A stretch of 64,000 bases of DNA from Campylorhamphus procurvoides (taxonomy: Eukaryota > Chordata > Aves > Passeriformes > Dendrocolaptidae), in assembly GCA_013396655.1 (NCBI GenBank), contig WBMV01005982.1:62543-126542 (forward strand), in the 5' to 3' direction. This document shows positions 25,233-38,929 of the stretch, piece by piece (the first letter of the stretch is position 1; each line of letters opens with the position of its first letter). The notes beneath the pieces were generated by a model, which saw nothing but the letters and a program-made list of their open reading frames with translations, ran no database searches and was not told the DNA's origin. The translations under genes were made by a program, and so were the position numbers.

Positions 25233-26169
25233 TGAGATTTACTATTTAATTCTAGCTATTGTGAACAACAAAGTAAATTTTCTGATAGTTCCTAGGAATT
25301 GTGGAATCTGTCTGAGGAATTTCACAGGGAAAGAGTTCATTCAGAGATGTTAAAAGTTTATGGCAATAATAAACATAAGCACGATGTTGAAAGGATCATT
25401 TCCTGTTTTTCTTCTGTGTTTTGGCGTCATATCGCTCTAACATATTTTCAAAACTTTTTTGTTGACTTATTCATTTACTGATTGTGTCTCTTGGTGCTAC
25501 AAGCCCTGCATCCCAAAACATGCAATATGATGCTAGAGAAAGTTGTTAAACTGGTTCTGGTCTTAACATGTTATGATAGTTTAATATTTATTCAAATTTA
25601 ACACCTTTTTTTTTTACTTACTTCTGAACAGAAATAACCCCAGATGAATAATTTTAAAAAAACAGCTTTGCTTAAAGCATGTTTTTCTATGGAAGGCAGC
25701 TTGCCTTTTCATAGGTTTACCTATGCTAATTTTATATGTTCTTTTTTTTTCTCTAATTGTCACATGCCAGTGCATTAAGTTTTCTCAAAACTATTATTCT
25801 CAGATAGTCTAAGAAGCTTTATTGTTTCAGTTTGTAAAATTATGCAAAGTGATATGATCTCAGAGCTGTTCAACCAGCTACACATTAAACCTCTCATTTT
25901 CAATGACTTACAATGTACAATGTCATCAATTCATTGCACATAATTTTACTCCTCATTTAATTGTAAGCTTAGGGACATAGCTGTGTGTATTGGCTAGTTT
26001 AAGAAACCCAATTTACTAGTTACAAAATTGTAAATTTTATTCAATACTAATTAGGGTGCTCTCTTTCTTAGTGTATTTGATTTAAAGTCTTTCCATCACT
26101 TGCTGATTTATGCAGTTTATGTAAATGTATCCAACTGCTAAATAAGACAGAAGAACCAGTAAGAACTGA
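25233..26169. other. Unique AT-rich noncoding sequence
   Basis: No supported gene or repeat. It ends where CR1 similarity begins. Confidence 0.6.
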
Positions 26170-27833
26170 CATGGCAAATCACAAGGTACTCAATACTCCT
26201 TTTCCTCACTGTCCAATGGTAATCTCTTTACCTACACCTCTCAAATCCTTGAACATCAAGGCAGGGATTTGGGGGATTAAGTCTCTCCAGCTGTAGATGG
26301 GATGAGGTTTGGGACCATCTGAGGAATACAAACATACATAACTCCATGGGACCCAATGAGACCCCAGAGTCCTGAGAAAACTGGCTAGTGTAGTTGCCAA
26401 GCTCTTCATCATATTTCAAAACTCATGACAATCAGGTGCAGTCCTGTGTGACTGGAAAGAGAATAATCATGCTCATTTGAAAAAAAAAAAGCAAAAAAGG
26501 ACAACCCTTAGAACAACTGACCAGTCATCCGCTCCTCTGTGACCCATAGGATCATGAAAAGATTCTCCTGGAAAACATGCCAAAAGACAAAGAGTTGATT
26601 AGAGACAGCCAACATGACTTCTCCAAGGGGAAGTTGTGCCTAGTTAATCTAGTGGTCTTCTATGGCGAAATGACTTCATCAATGGACAAAGGGACAGCTG
26701 TGAATGTCATCTACCTAGACCTCTGTAAGGCCTTTGATATGGTTCCATCCTTACCTATAAATTGAAGAAATATGGATTTGATGGTGGTACTGCTAGAAGC
26801 AGAAGACACCATCTCTACCGTTGTATCCAGTATGTTGCAGCCAATGGCTCAGCATTCGAGTAGAAACAAATACTGTCCCTTGAGATTCCATACTGGGACC
26901 AATACTATTTAATAACTTCATTGATTACATAGACAGTAGGATCAAGCACCTTCGGGATGTTTCAGCAGATGACACCAAGATGAGTGCTCCTGCTGATATG
27001 GTAGAATGAGAGAAAAGGAGGATATGACATTTGGACAGACCTTGACAGACTTGAGGAGTGAAGGTTGTATGACCTCATGAAGTTCAACAAGGCCAAGTGC
27101 AAGGTCCTGCACATGGGTCAAGGCAATTGGCAGAATCAATACAAGTTGAAGGATAAACACAAGAGCAGCCTTGAGGCAAAGGAGTTGAGGGTACTGGTGG
27201 ATGAGAGCCTGGGCGTGAGCTGTGCACTTTCAGCCCAGAAAGCCAATCATATACTGGATTGCATCAAAAGTAACATGGAGAGTAGGGTGACAGACATGAT
27301 TCTCTACTCTGCTATTCTACTTTGAGACCCCATTTGGAGTATTGCATTCACTCTGGGTTCCCTAGCAAGAGGACCTGTGAGTCTAGAGGAGGCCACAAAA
27401 GTGACCAGAGGCCTGGAACACCTCTGATATGAAGACAAGCAGAGAAAGCTGAATGAGTGTTCCACCTGAAAAAGGCTCTGGGGAAACCTTAGAGCCCCTT
27501 CCAGTACTTCAAAGGGGCTACAAGAGAGCTGCAGAGGGACTTTTGACAAGTATGTGAAGTGACAACACAAGGACAAATGGCTTTAAACTGAAAGACAGCA
27601 AGTTTAGATTAAATATTAGGAGGAAATTCATCTCTATGTGGGTGGTGAAGCACCAAAACAGGTTGCCCAGAGAAGCTGTGACTGACACATCCCTGGAAAT
27701 ATCCAAGGCCACGTTGGACAGGGCTTTTGAGCAACCTGGTCTAGTGGAAGGTGTCCCTGCCCATGTGAGGAGAGTTGGATTAGATGACCTTTAAACATCC
27801 TTTACAACCCAACATGGTCTGTGATACTGTGGT
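26170..27833 (+). mobile_element. CR1 LINE, 1.7 kb ORF2 remnant with 3' end
   Basis: This 5'-truncated CR1 starts in the region upstream of RT (GTCCATGGGACC-type block at 26340) and runs to the 3' end near 27833 (TGTGATACTGTGGT). It encodes, in broken frames, [14 protein letters not shown] (RT motif A, about 26704-26748), then SADDTK (the YxDD-equivalent block, aspartates at 26968-26973), then FNKAKCKVLHMGQGN (about 27083-27127) and AQKANHILDCIKSN. The tail contains GCAACCTGGTCTAGTGGAAG and a GATGACCTTTAAACATCC block. Indels and stops rule out function: the longest intact frame is 86 codons (27065-27325). The family normally encodes a ~900-residue endonuclease-reverse transcriptase. The minus-strand frames here are shadows. 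The 5' boundary is approximate. Confidence 0.93.
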
Positions 27834-30115
27834 TTTAAAAGACCTCTTTAAAATCAAGAAGAAATGTTAAAAATAAGCAGTATTATCTTTTCAAGGAAAG
27901 GCTTGTCTTTTATTAGTCTGGGAGGTTCCGATAAGTGAAAGAACAAGAGCAGCAAAGGGCAATCCTTAGGAAAATCCCTATGCATTTTTTAATTGCCTGG
28001 TTTAGGGTCTTCAGGCCAGTCAAGATTGGAAGATAGTGACTTTTCGTTTTGTGAGAACCACTGTAAATAGAGAAGTTAATCAAGTCATTTTTTGGGTATG
28101 CCTTAATAAAACTTGAAAGGAGAATAGATTTTTTTTGAGATTTGTGTGTTGTAGAGTGTACTATGTAATTACTTTTAAGCATTATTCTTATATTTACCAT
28201 GATATTACTATTACTTTTATTGGTAATAATATTGTGGGTTGCTTGTATTATAAGTAGACAAAGATCACACATAAAAGCAATACATTGTATCTTTCTAGTA
28301 GCATTATGAAGGATATGAGAAGGGCAAGGTTTTATTTAACAGTGTGATGGAAGATGATGTCTCAGTAATCAGAACATAAGGTGGTTTAGCTATGAGGATG
28401 AATAGATAAGACAGTATATTGGACAGTTTTCCTTAGGCAGGAAGAATCAGCACACTTGGCTAAAGCTTAGGATTAAAGCCTTAGGAAAAGGACCTAATGA
28501 AAAATGATGCCAAAATTATCAGTATGAATAAGAGAACTGAGATGATTTCCAAAGTCGCTGAGAAGAGAATGATAAACTTGAGGTCTGAATTCAGGCTTAT
28601 AAAATGTTTGTGGCTTGTTGTTTTGTTTTCTTTTAATGAATAAACTGAGAGTGAGGCCTGGATCAAGATAACAAACTTCAAGTATCTGAGAAGATAGAGA
28701 ATTCCATTAGTTCAGATTTTGCAACAAAACATAAACAATAGCCATGAAAACTTGGCACTTTAGTTTTTGAGAACATTCCAATGATTTAGTATTTGTCTTG
28801 GCTATGTATTGGTAAATGGTGAAACAACTGAGAGGGCAGAAATATTGGGAGGCTTTTTTGACCATGGTAATATTATGCTGAGAACTAGGCATCCAAAAGG
28901 ATGCAGACTTGAACCTGCACCTCTTGAATCTTTTTGGAATCCATTTGTAATTTACAGTATCCAGAGATAAAGATTGTATCTGTTTATTTACATGATGAAT
29001 TTTCTTCCTTTATTATTTTTGTGCTAAACTGGTTCTCTAAATGTCTGCTAGTTTTTAGGATGAAATAGCTATTAATTATTCCCTAAACATCCCACTGTGA
29101 CTTTGGTGACTGCACAGATCTTTGCTGTATCACGCTATTCCTTGTTACTTTTAGGTCCTTTATTCCCAGTAGATTCCTCACATATTATGAATTACAGAGT
29201 ATTGGTTCCTGCATTGGATTATTTTTTGTCCATGTGCCATAACTTTCCCTACTCTGTGATACTTTTCTGGTCCCAGTAGCTGGATTTGAAGTTGTATTCA
29301 AGACATTAGTTTTTTCAGGACTTTGTAAAATAGTTTCCCGATATGTGACACATTTTCTGCTTGATTCTCAAGTCCATTCTTAATAAGTTTTAACATTACA
29401 TTTGACATTTGTAATGCCTTCTAGCATTTTCAGAGAGCTCTTTACCAAGAAGCACTAATGTAGAGCCAAGGAATAGCGAGGTTTATGAGGATTGGCTCTT
29501 TCCTCATGTGGTGAGTCACAGAAATGATAGGGCAAAAGAGATTGTGTCATTGACGGCATTAAAGATATTTATTGTATGAAAAGGAATGCGGAGGAACAGG
29601 AAAAGGTCATTAAAACTATCAGAGATCTTACCAAGGTGCAAGTATGATTGGGATTCTCAAGGCTGGATTCAAAGAAGATTAATTCCATTATAAAATGGAT
29701 GTAAAGACCTCATTAAATTTCCTTTAGCACAGAAACAGAGGAGAGAAGACATTGACTGTCAGAAGAAAGGGGAAAAGGATTATCTTATTTGTTTAAATGC
29801 AGAGAAAAAAGTAATTAAATTTTACCATCCTAATAAAAATACCATGCTGTGTATTGGCTTTACACTGAACTCAGATTCATTCAAGTTAGTGATCTACAAG
29901 TCCTGGTGAGGAATGAGTCCTCACACCAATAGGAATTTTTCCCAGCCACAGCCTTCCATTGCAGTGCTCAACTGTAGCAATTAAATTGCCTGATAATAAG
30001 AGACTTTTAATACTGCCAGAGTCCAAACCTTCAAAGGAGTCACATCCAAAATGTCTGGAACCCAATAACAGGGGAGAGGAAAAGAACCTGCCAGCCAGAA
30101 AAAACCCAAGAAACA
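27834..30115. other. Unique AT-rich noncoding sequence
   Basis: No supported gene. The 119-codon minus-strand frame at 27913-28272 is K/I/S-rich and has no domain; I regard it as chance. Confidence 0.65.
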
Positions 30116-30160
30116 AAAAAAACCCACCACCAAACAAACAAACAAACAAACAAACAAAAA
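30116..30160. repeat. (CAAA)n microsatellite
   Basis: An A/C-rich lead-in is followed by about six perfect CAAA units (30131-30156). It is the reverse complement class of the TTTG array at 18977. Confidence 0.9.
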
Positions 30161-33100
30161 CCTCAGCCACCAAAATTATGATTTCTGCTATATTCAGTGC
30201 TGCATGCAAAGCTTGTTTCATGCTGAAACATTCTGAAACTTTACCTACTTCAATAATTTTTGCCTTTACGCCTAATAATCTAGTCTTTAAAAATTATTTT
30301 AAAAGCTAGTGGGAAAGAAGATCTGGTTGTCATTGTTTCTTTTGTGAGAGCTTCAGTTTTAGCAAAGAAAAATAATACATTTTTCATTATACTGCTGCTA
30401 TACTACATACTGGGATTTCATCCTTTTGCTTCCTTCTCTCCAGAACACAGCTATGTCAGAAATGCCAGAATACATTTAGTTAATTAACAAATTCATAGAC
30501 TACTTCTATCCCATTTCCGTAGTGAAAACATGAGTTGCCTAATTAAGTAGAGCTAAGACTGAATTTTTTCTAATATGACATGGATGCCCTGAAGAAAATC
30601 AGTATTTATTGCAGTAATTATCATTTTCTGCTTGGCTGTTTTAAACCCGATCTCAAACACTTTAGTTCTAATGTTAAGCAATTTGTGTTAAGCAATGCCA
30701 TCTGTAGTACAGCTACTGTGGATGCTAGATAAGCAGACTGGCAGGTAAGATATTATACAGTATCACATTTAAACTTAGTGGTTATTAGTATTAGTACTTT
30801 CTGAAATTGCATGCTTTTTAAATATAAAATGGATTATACTATTACTTGTCCTCTTTTAGCAGATGTATTTAACTTTTTATTTATGAAATATTTGATGGGA
30901 AAACTCACTGGGGAGATTCTCAGCACTTGAAATCAAGTTTGCTTGTAAGGTGGAGAGGGAATTTTAATAATTGCAGCAAGGGTAATTTGATACATTCTTA
31001 GCAATAGCTAAGCCTATGACAGCATGCTTACTGCCACAAATCAGACTAAAGGCTCTATTCGTGAATGAATCATGTCTCATTTACTCTCCATTTTTATGTA
31101 GTGTAAGTTTAATGGAAATACCTTGCTATGTGTCTTTTGTGTAACAGGTTTCAATATTACACTAGTCCTCTGTGACTTAAACATGTCCTTTTTTAAACAG
31201 TTTGAAAGAAAAAAAACAGGAAAAAAGGAAAATTAAGGAGATGTGAAGTATGAATAAAATAGAGAGAAAACTTAAATGAATTTGTAAAACTTTTTTGCTG
31301 AAAATCACTAAGTTACAAGTCTAATTTCTGTTTTTAAATTCTCAGAATTAATTTAGCCCAGGAAACCAGGAGAAAGCTTTTGTGATATCAGGCAACTGCA
31401 AGATCTGCACAAGCTGAAACACGTGGAGGAGGAAAGGCATCCTCTTTCCTCAGATTTCTCAATCCTCTTTCATATCTCATTCTTGGTCACCTTTCTCATT
31501 TACTTCTAATTTTTTCATTCCTTGTTTTCATGGACTTTTTCATTAAGGATAGATTTGGTATAAATTTATCCATTGCATTTAGCCTATTACTAAGTAAAGA
31601 CATGAATTAAGCTAGAATTTAGGATTGATAAACTCACAATCAAATCTAGAATTATGTGATTCTCTTTGTCTGATTTCTGGTCATGTTTCAGTTTTCTTTT
31701 TTTTTAAATTTTTTTGTCCAAGAGACTTCACTTCCATACTTGTTAAACTTGTAATCTAGGACAGTACCTTGGTTTAAGTCTGGAATATGTACAGAATAAC
31801 ATTTTTATGGCATGAATGCTACAGGACCTTGTGAACCCACAACAGATAATCACATTATTTTCTAGGCAGCAAGTCACCTCCATGTGTGGCTTTATGCTCC
31901 CCATTTCCATATGAACCCTTTTATCCTCCATGTTGCTTTTCTTTTGTGTTCCTTCCAGACTGGACTCCTTCTGCCCCAAAGGGGTCCTCTACCTGCCATT
32001 TGCATCTGGACCATAAATATTTTATATGGCCCACAATGCTTTATGCATATTTTAACTGAACAATGCCATTTTGTAAATTGTCTGTCAATATGATGTATGC
32101 CTGATTACTGCTATGGAAAGTGTGTTCGGTATTACAATAATATCAAAATATCAATTGTATCTCCAAATTCAGTCCATTTTCCTGCCAGTGTTAAGAAAAG
32201 TAAAAATAGGTCTTACGTTTTGAACCTGAGTTCTGAGGAGATGTGACAAACTGTGACAGTTTCCAGGAGTATACATAAATATGCATAGTTGTTCTGCTGA
32301 GTCTTGCTGCCAGGCAGGATGGGCAGCTCTCATTAGCTCCAACTTGGGAGGATAAAAGGTAAATGTCCAAAACAAACATACATCTGTTTGCTGTGATGAG
32401 AAGTTTAAAAGCTCAGATTGTGTTAAATATTTGTAAACAATGTTCAAAAAAATAGTGTGCACTGTCATACAAAATAAATATCAATTCTTTCATAGCTATT
32501 TAGCAATTCATGTATCCACAGAAGTGTTGCCTTTAAGCACCACAGTTTCTTGAGCAATGCTACCTTAAGATCTAGTGAAATCATGTTAAATCAGTTTATG
32601 TAATTGAAAATAAATGGCCTGCCAGTTTGAGAGGCATCAAGTATTGCTAAACATTTCAGTTGTGCATCAGTAAACAGTTTTTTGTGTGATCACTGGGACT
32701 GCATGAATATGTGCCCATTTCTGGCACAAGTGGTGCATATGGTAGGACCTGAGGACCTGAACTGTATCTTTTAGGAAAGAAATTAAAGAGAAGGCCCTCA
32801 ATCAGGTTTTTACTATGAATCCCAGCCTTTCCACTGTCTCATTCTGAGAATTACTTAAAGGGACACCTTGATAAATAGGTGTTAGGACCATATGGAAAAC
32901 TCTGCTTCTATTAAAAGAGATCTGCTAGAAGACATGATGAAAGAATCCCAGAAAACTGGTATTATCTATTCCTTAAAAACCTTCCCTTCACACTGTTAAA
33001 GAAAATAACCCCCCAAATTCCTCAGAAAAAAGAACAAATGAGAAAATCATTGTTCTCATTGTTAATATACATTGTTCTGCCCTCAATAATATAAGCATGA

Positions 33101-33819
33101 TAATTATATTGCATGATTTTTAATATTTATAAGCTGACCCTTGTAAAAGACCTCATTCCTTTCAAAGTGGATTCACTGAATTTAGGGAAATTTCACATAG
33201 TGCTGTGGCTACACTAACAGTCTGTTGTAGGGAGTTTTTACTGTAGTTATAATCCTCAAAACACGCTGTGCCAATTAGCTGAAAAACATTCTCTTTCTCC
33301 TGTCAGAATGCTATGTCCTTCTTATATTGCTGCATTTAAAACAGATATCATAGCAAAATAATTTTATATGCTGTACTTTTACTACACAACACATACCTGT
33401 GTTCTTCCTGGTACTAAATTTGTGTTGAAAAGTCACTGGGTTGTTATGTGGGTGTTCACACTGCATTTTTATGTGCATTGATTAATTTTATGTTCTTTAT
33501 ATCATAAATCAAGGTAATAAGGAAAATTTTCAAATGTGTTACTGCAAATATATCTTTCACATTGCCTTTGTTCTATTTATAACCTTGTTTTTCTGTACAT
33601 AAAGTGTTCTTATGTACTGTAGAGTAGCTGATATATCGTAATGGGTGCAGAGCTGTAAAAGTCTCTCTTGACACTCTTTACATGGTCAGATTATTACTGT
33701 GTTCTCCGATTCAGCTAGATATGTTCAAGGATCTTCTCTGGTCTGAAAGGTCAGCTGCTTTTAGTTGTGCACTGGTAGAATACTAATACTGCCCTTATTC
33801 AAATTACCTTCTACAGTAC
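30161..33819. other. Unique AT-rich noncoding sequence
   Basis: No supported gene or dispersed repeat. Part of 31980-32100 has the even, motif-like texture of conserved noncoding DNA (TGCATATTTT and TTTGTAAATTG strings), but this is only an impression. The minus-strand frames at 31743-31979 and 32169-32468 look like chance. Confidence 0.6.
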
Positions 33820-34270
33820 TTATTAAATTGATGGCCTTGTGCTCTAATTTAATACTGTCATCGTTCAGAGGCAGGTCGCAGCTGCACTCTGTGCAGAATT
33901 AGGTGGTGCTGAGGCAAAGTTCAAGCAGAAACCATAGTTTTGGGCTGCATTTTCCCACTAAATTAGCAGTCAGATGTGGTGTATAATTAATTAGCACAAA
34001 CCAGGGAAAGCTTGTCATTTAATAAGCCTTTTTTATTTCCACATTACACAAACAGTGGGAATTGATCCATTAAGTGCCTAGCTATTAATGTTGTTTAATG
34101 TATGTCTGGTTGTTAAATTGAGATGTCTAGTTACATACATTCAGTATTTAAGAGCTTCTCACAGATTTTCCACTGTTTGCTGAGATTTTAAGTCATGTTC
34201 CACAAATCAATAATGGCTTCATTAAAGAATTTGAACATTGCTGGTTCAGATAAACAGATCTGAGTTGCAT
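33820..34270. promoter_or_regulatory. Possible conserved noncoding element with homeodomain motifs
   Basis: About 450 bases without simple repeats, with intermediate GC and several recognisable motif types: TAATTAATTAG (33984-33994, overlapping homeodomain TAAT cores), CATTTAATAAG-like (34017-34026) and AATTAGC near 33961. The texture resembles vertebrate developmental enhancers in gene deserts. Conservation cannot be tested from one sequence, and boundaries are arbitrary. Confidence 0.25.
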
Positions 34271-36642
34271 AGAAAAGAAATTATGTCTGTGATCATGGTA
34301 GTCAAGACAGCATGGTATTAATTTTGTGGTCCTAAATATTAAATATTCTGCTTATATCATGCTGCTTGTGCTCTACGTTGCAGCCTTCTTTTTCCCTATA
34401 ATCCTTGTTCATAATTGCCTAAGGCATTGTATAACTTCATCTCTTCAGAGTCCTATGTGGTATTAAATATGCAGAATAATACATTTCAACAACCACTTGA
34501 AGATGTCTGCAGGAGCACAGAGGATTCTTGTCCTTAAAAAAAAAAAAGTGAAAAGGCAGTATTTGAATCACCCTTATTTCTTGACAACTGTATTTCTGTA
34601 CTGGAAATAGCTGTGCTCAGCTTCTAAAATCTAAAGGTCTTAATACTCTATATATACTATAAGCAAAGCATTTCTAGAAAAAATGTATATTGGCAATGAA
34701 TCATAAGACTAACAACTAAATATAATAAGAAATCTTGTCTGTTTTGCTCCTGTATGTTTATTCCATGTGGGAAGTGAGGAAACATGGCATTTTGTACTGG
34801 GGTCCTGTAGGCGGAACACAGTGATCTTGCTTATACGAAATAAATGACTCACAGTGAACCTAAACTAAAGTCTTAAAATCATGGAATACTCAAAAATTCC
34901 TGCCTGACAGCAGAGATAAATACTGTACTCCCTTCACAGTCTCTCTCTGCATCTTAGTTGATTCTGCAGTTTCTCCAACAGATCCTTCAGTCTGTTTTGT
35001 CTGGATCTTTCATTAGAATTTCAAATTTTCCATTGCTGTTGTGGCAGAAACCTCCAATTGTAACCAAGAAGAAAACTCCTAAGCAGGTAAAACTCATGAA
35101 GTGTTTTCTCATGAAAAGGGGAGAATTCTGCTGTGAGTGCAACACCCAGTTTACATGCGGTTTTAGGCACAGCTGGAAGAATAGAGAGTTTAGTGTCAGG
35201 CTGAAGGCTGATGAATCACCACTGCATCTGCTCCTGAGTGTGTCAACAGTGACTGAGGTCTCTGTACAGCATAGGGCAACAAATCCAAAGGAGACAGCTG
35301 TGTGCCCAAAGTAAATGGTTTGAAATTTGTACTTATATCCACATCCTTGTTTTGCAAGAACCCCAAACTGAAATTAACCAACATTTCCTAAAATATATTT
35401 TATGTTACCTTCATTAATGTTGTGTACTTGTTTGAGCAAATTAACTTACTTTAATTTATGGTGATGGCTGTTGGAAAGAGTGAGCTATAATTACCTGGTT
35501 ATTGTAAACAGTTTTTCATGCATTAAGTGCTAAGTGTGACATCTTTCACTCACTTGTAGTATGCTGCAGATGCCATAGTCAGATGTTTTCTGGATTGTAG
35601 TTGACAGTGTGATCACGAGTGAGGAAGGATAGTGCATACCTGACAGCTGATAAATAAACCCAGTACCCTCCAGACTGCTCATCGTCCCTCAGAATGAAAG
35701 GCAAGCAGCTGCCTTCTACACCATTCTCTTGAATACCTGCTTGATAGGGTAAATTAAGCCTGGTATGTGAGATTAGATCACTTCCTCAGAAAATTTCAAG
35801 GCTTCTAAGCAGAATAAAAACTGAATAAGGATAACATTCTTCATGCCTGTGTATAATAAAAGGCTCAAATGAGATAAACTGAAGGAGCCGACAACACTGT
35901 TGATGCTCTATTGTTTCCATTTGGCTACAAAACAAATGAGACAGCAATACATTGATATACAGGGTGAAGGCCTATATGCTGAGATAGATACTCTTTTTTT
36001 TAACAAAAAAAGTATACATATTTCATATGTCCTGGTTTTAAAGCCTTTTGCAATGTTTGCGATAAAATGTACTGCAGATTTGCGTGTTCAAAAACATCCT
36101 TGACAGCTATGGAAATAGTGTAGTTTGACAACTCCTCATCTGAGCTAAGGCAAACAAACAAGTCCAAGTTGACTGAAATTTAAAATCTTTCCTAATCCTG
36201 GGAATGTGATGGCAGCTTGTTTGCACTGGCATCCAAAAGCTACAGTATTGTCAAAAAGTGTGGCAAAGCTGAGCTAGCTTTGACTGAACTGACCTCAAAT
36301 ATGATGTGAACAGCTGTGTGGGGAGAGAGATGGAAGATTGTGGAGGGAGACAGTCTACACTCTCCTTTGATCTTCAGTCAGTATTATGCAGTATTTAGAT
36401 GCCTGAGAAGATGATAAATCATCAGTTATAAAAGGAAGTAAGAGCATTCTGTATTTTATACTGTCTGTTTGCTCCAGCTCCAGCTGAGGGTCTCACCATG
36501 GTGGGCACTATGCAAAGGTAGAACAAATAATGTTCATGTAAAGATTAAAGACTTCTTTATCCAAGCTAGACAAACCATACAGTCTTTGATTTACTCACAG
36601 AGAGTTCTGGTTCCTCTTATCTGGTTTAAGTAATTGTTATTT
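34271..36642. other. Unique noncoding sequence
   Basis: No supported gene. A forkhead-type TGTAAACA lies at 35503-35510 within TTATTGTAAACA, next to ATAATTACCTGG. The plus-strand 118-codon frame at 34958-35314 lacks a recognisable domain. Confidence 0.6.
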
Positions 36643-36669
36643 GTCAAGAAAGTCAAGAAAGTCAAGAAA
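36643..36669. repeat. Three perfect copies of a 9-bp unit
   Basis: GTCAAGAAA is repeated three times without change at 36643-36651, 36652-36660 and 36661-36669, then decays into GAAAGTTG. It is a minor tandem duplication. Confidence 0.95.
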
Positions 36670-38929
36670 GAAAGTTGTGAGACCTCACTCATAAGACAGG
36701 TATGTATATTACAGGTAAAAATGGTATTTACTGGAAAACTATGCATTTTGTACCAAAGAGGCCATATGCTTGCATAACTTGTCTCATCCCTGAGCAGCAG
36801 TTAGAGGCTTCTTTGCAGAATGTAGTCAGTCAAGCCCAGTCTCCAGCAGAAACATGAGGCTTATCACAGCAGCTAGACAGTGTATTGTTTCAGTCTGGGG
36901 ATCAGTCAGTGTTTCAGTGCTTAATGACCATTGCTGGAGACCTGATTTGAAGTATCTTTGTTATTTAGCACCCATATCAATGTAATACAACTGATGTGCT
37001 GCAGTAGCATCACTCAATTTTTAGAAGAATGCTTACATTTCCTCTCCTTGAGCAAAAGCTACTGCCTCTATCACTTATCTCCCCATTACACCACAGCCAC
37101 AAATTTCTTTATAATGATAGTATTTGCATTTATTTGGCTTTTGTCGTAAAGAACGACATATTTGTATAACATTTCAGTTCAACAACCAAAGTAAAGAGAT
37201 TAAAACCAGACTGAGGTTGCACAGTAAAACAGCTGCATGTGAGGTATTCTCCCCCATCTGACTCACAGGTGTGGAAAATTTGCAAAGCCATTGAATAAGC
37301 CTGGGATCAGGATTCAAGATGCTGTCCGTCTGGGTGGGCCCAGTGTATCATGAGGCATAACAGAGAGGGGGCAGCCACAGGAGCTATGCTTTCAAGGGAT
37401 GCTCTGCCAAGCCCAGCAGGAAGAAGAGAGAACAGCAAGTGAAAATACAGGGAACTGAGCAAGAGATACTCCTGGGTATTTTCTTGAGGGACATCATGTC
37501 AAACCTATGAGTTAGTGAGGGGATCTGGCATATGTGTCTATAATGATGACTATTGTTTCCTGTCCCAGAGACATGGTGGATAGAGAACATAGTGCAGAGA
37601 ATAATAGCACTTTAAAAATGGTATGAATATTTTGAGAAAAGATGGGATTTTTCATCAGAATTGAAAATAAAGGGAAATGTTTTTCTTCTAGAGTCTCCTT
37701 CATGATGACCTACACTTCCTGCATAAATAAACGCTTGCAGAAACCCTTGAAAGAAAGAAAATGCAAAGGTAAGCAGTATACACTATTTACTCTTCTGATT
37801 TTTTTCAGTGAAGCTTCTTGAATTGTTTTGGTTTAATTTCTTCTGACTGAACTAGCTATAGTGCAATATCATCTGAGTAGTTTCTGAGAGCTTACTTATC
37901 CTTTCAGTTTGGTGCTTTTGTCCATTGCAACTCATAATGATATGAAAAGTCACATTTATTCTACCCCTGTGCAGCTGGAAGCATGAAGTGTCTTGTCTTT
38001 CCAAAGCTACTCTGTGGGTTCAGTTAGGATACCAGCCTAGTTCAGCATGCTGGCAGTAGCTGCTTAATCTTCTAGGTCAGTGACAGTCAACCCTTAGCAG
38101 TTGGAGACTTCAAATTGAAAATTTTAAGGGATTTGAGATGCACGTATGCGTTGCCAACAGGTTGCACCTGAGTGCATGAAATCCATTGCACACCTCAGTG
38201 AAAGCACAAGAACAATTCTACAAGGAAAGATTGCATGTCAAGGTTTGGTGATAGCCTTATGTAGAAAGGATATTTTCGTTTAAGTTCCCTACAAATCAGT
38301 GTTTCAGTCATGCAGGGAGTCCTGTCCCATAAGACCCCTGAGCCTTGGCAGGCTTCTTTTAGTGTCACTGAGCTGCAAATACTAGCTGTTGGAAGAGAGC
38401 TCAGATTATGTTTTTTAATTTATTTATGCATGTATTTAGTACCATTTAGTAAGTATAAATAATGTCTTGAACTGGATTATTTAAAATTATGTGTCATTTA
38501 TCCATAAAAATAAATAAGATTAACTTTTGCATTATTTTGACTTTCTCAGCTGGCCTAGTAATATGAAATAATTATTTGCATTTTATAAGAATTAAATTCT
38601 AAAAAAAATTGTTTTATTAAGTTGTGATATTTGGAAAACAATTTATTTGCAATATTTTAGTTTCTCTCGTGCTCTAATAATGTTACATGGCTAAACCTCA
38701 GCTGCCTGATATACCTGAAGTAATTCACAGCAGAAGATTAAAAAAAAAAAAAGTGACAAAAATGGAAGAAAACAGTAGAGAAGAGTATAAATCAGAACTA
38801 GCAAGAGTCGTAATAAACATTTATTCATGATTGATTCGCATGTTCATTCATATCACATATAACCTGTAGATGAATGGAGATCCAAATTCATTCTGTACCA
38901 CTCAATATAAAAGGCAGTTAAATCTGCTT
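36670..38929. other. Unique noncoding sequence
   Basis: No supported gene. A G-rich string at 37361-37374 (AGAGGGGGCAGCC) resembles half of a CTCF core but fails in the other half. An A13 tract lies at 38740-38752. Confidence 0.6.

Noticed and set aside
27913..28272. 119-codon minus-strand frame
   Set aside because: K/I/S/N-biased composition typical of AT-rich noncoding DNA, and no domain.
29886..30309. Overlapping frames of 111 and 116 codons on both strands
   Set aside because: Both run through the CAAA microsatellite, which is free of stops in several frames.
34958..35314. 118-codon plus-strand frame with CCECNTQFTCGF
   Set aside because: The cysteines do not form a zinc-binding pattern I recognise, and the rest is compositional.
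36643..36669. Short tandem units considered as a CRISPR-like array
   Set aside because: 9-bp units with no spacers, in eukaryotic DNA.
37361..37374. Second CTCF-like string
   Set aside because: The right half fits but the left half has four mismatches.
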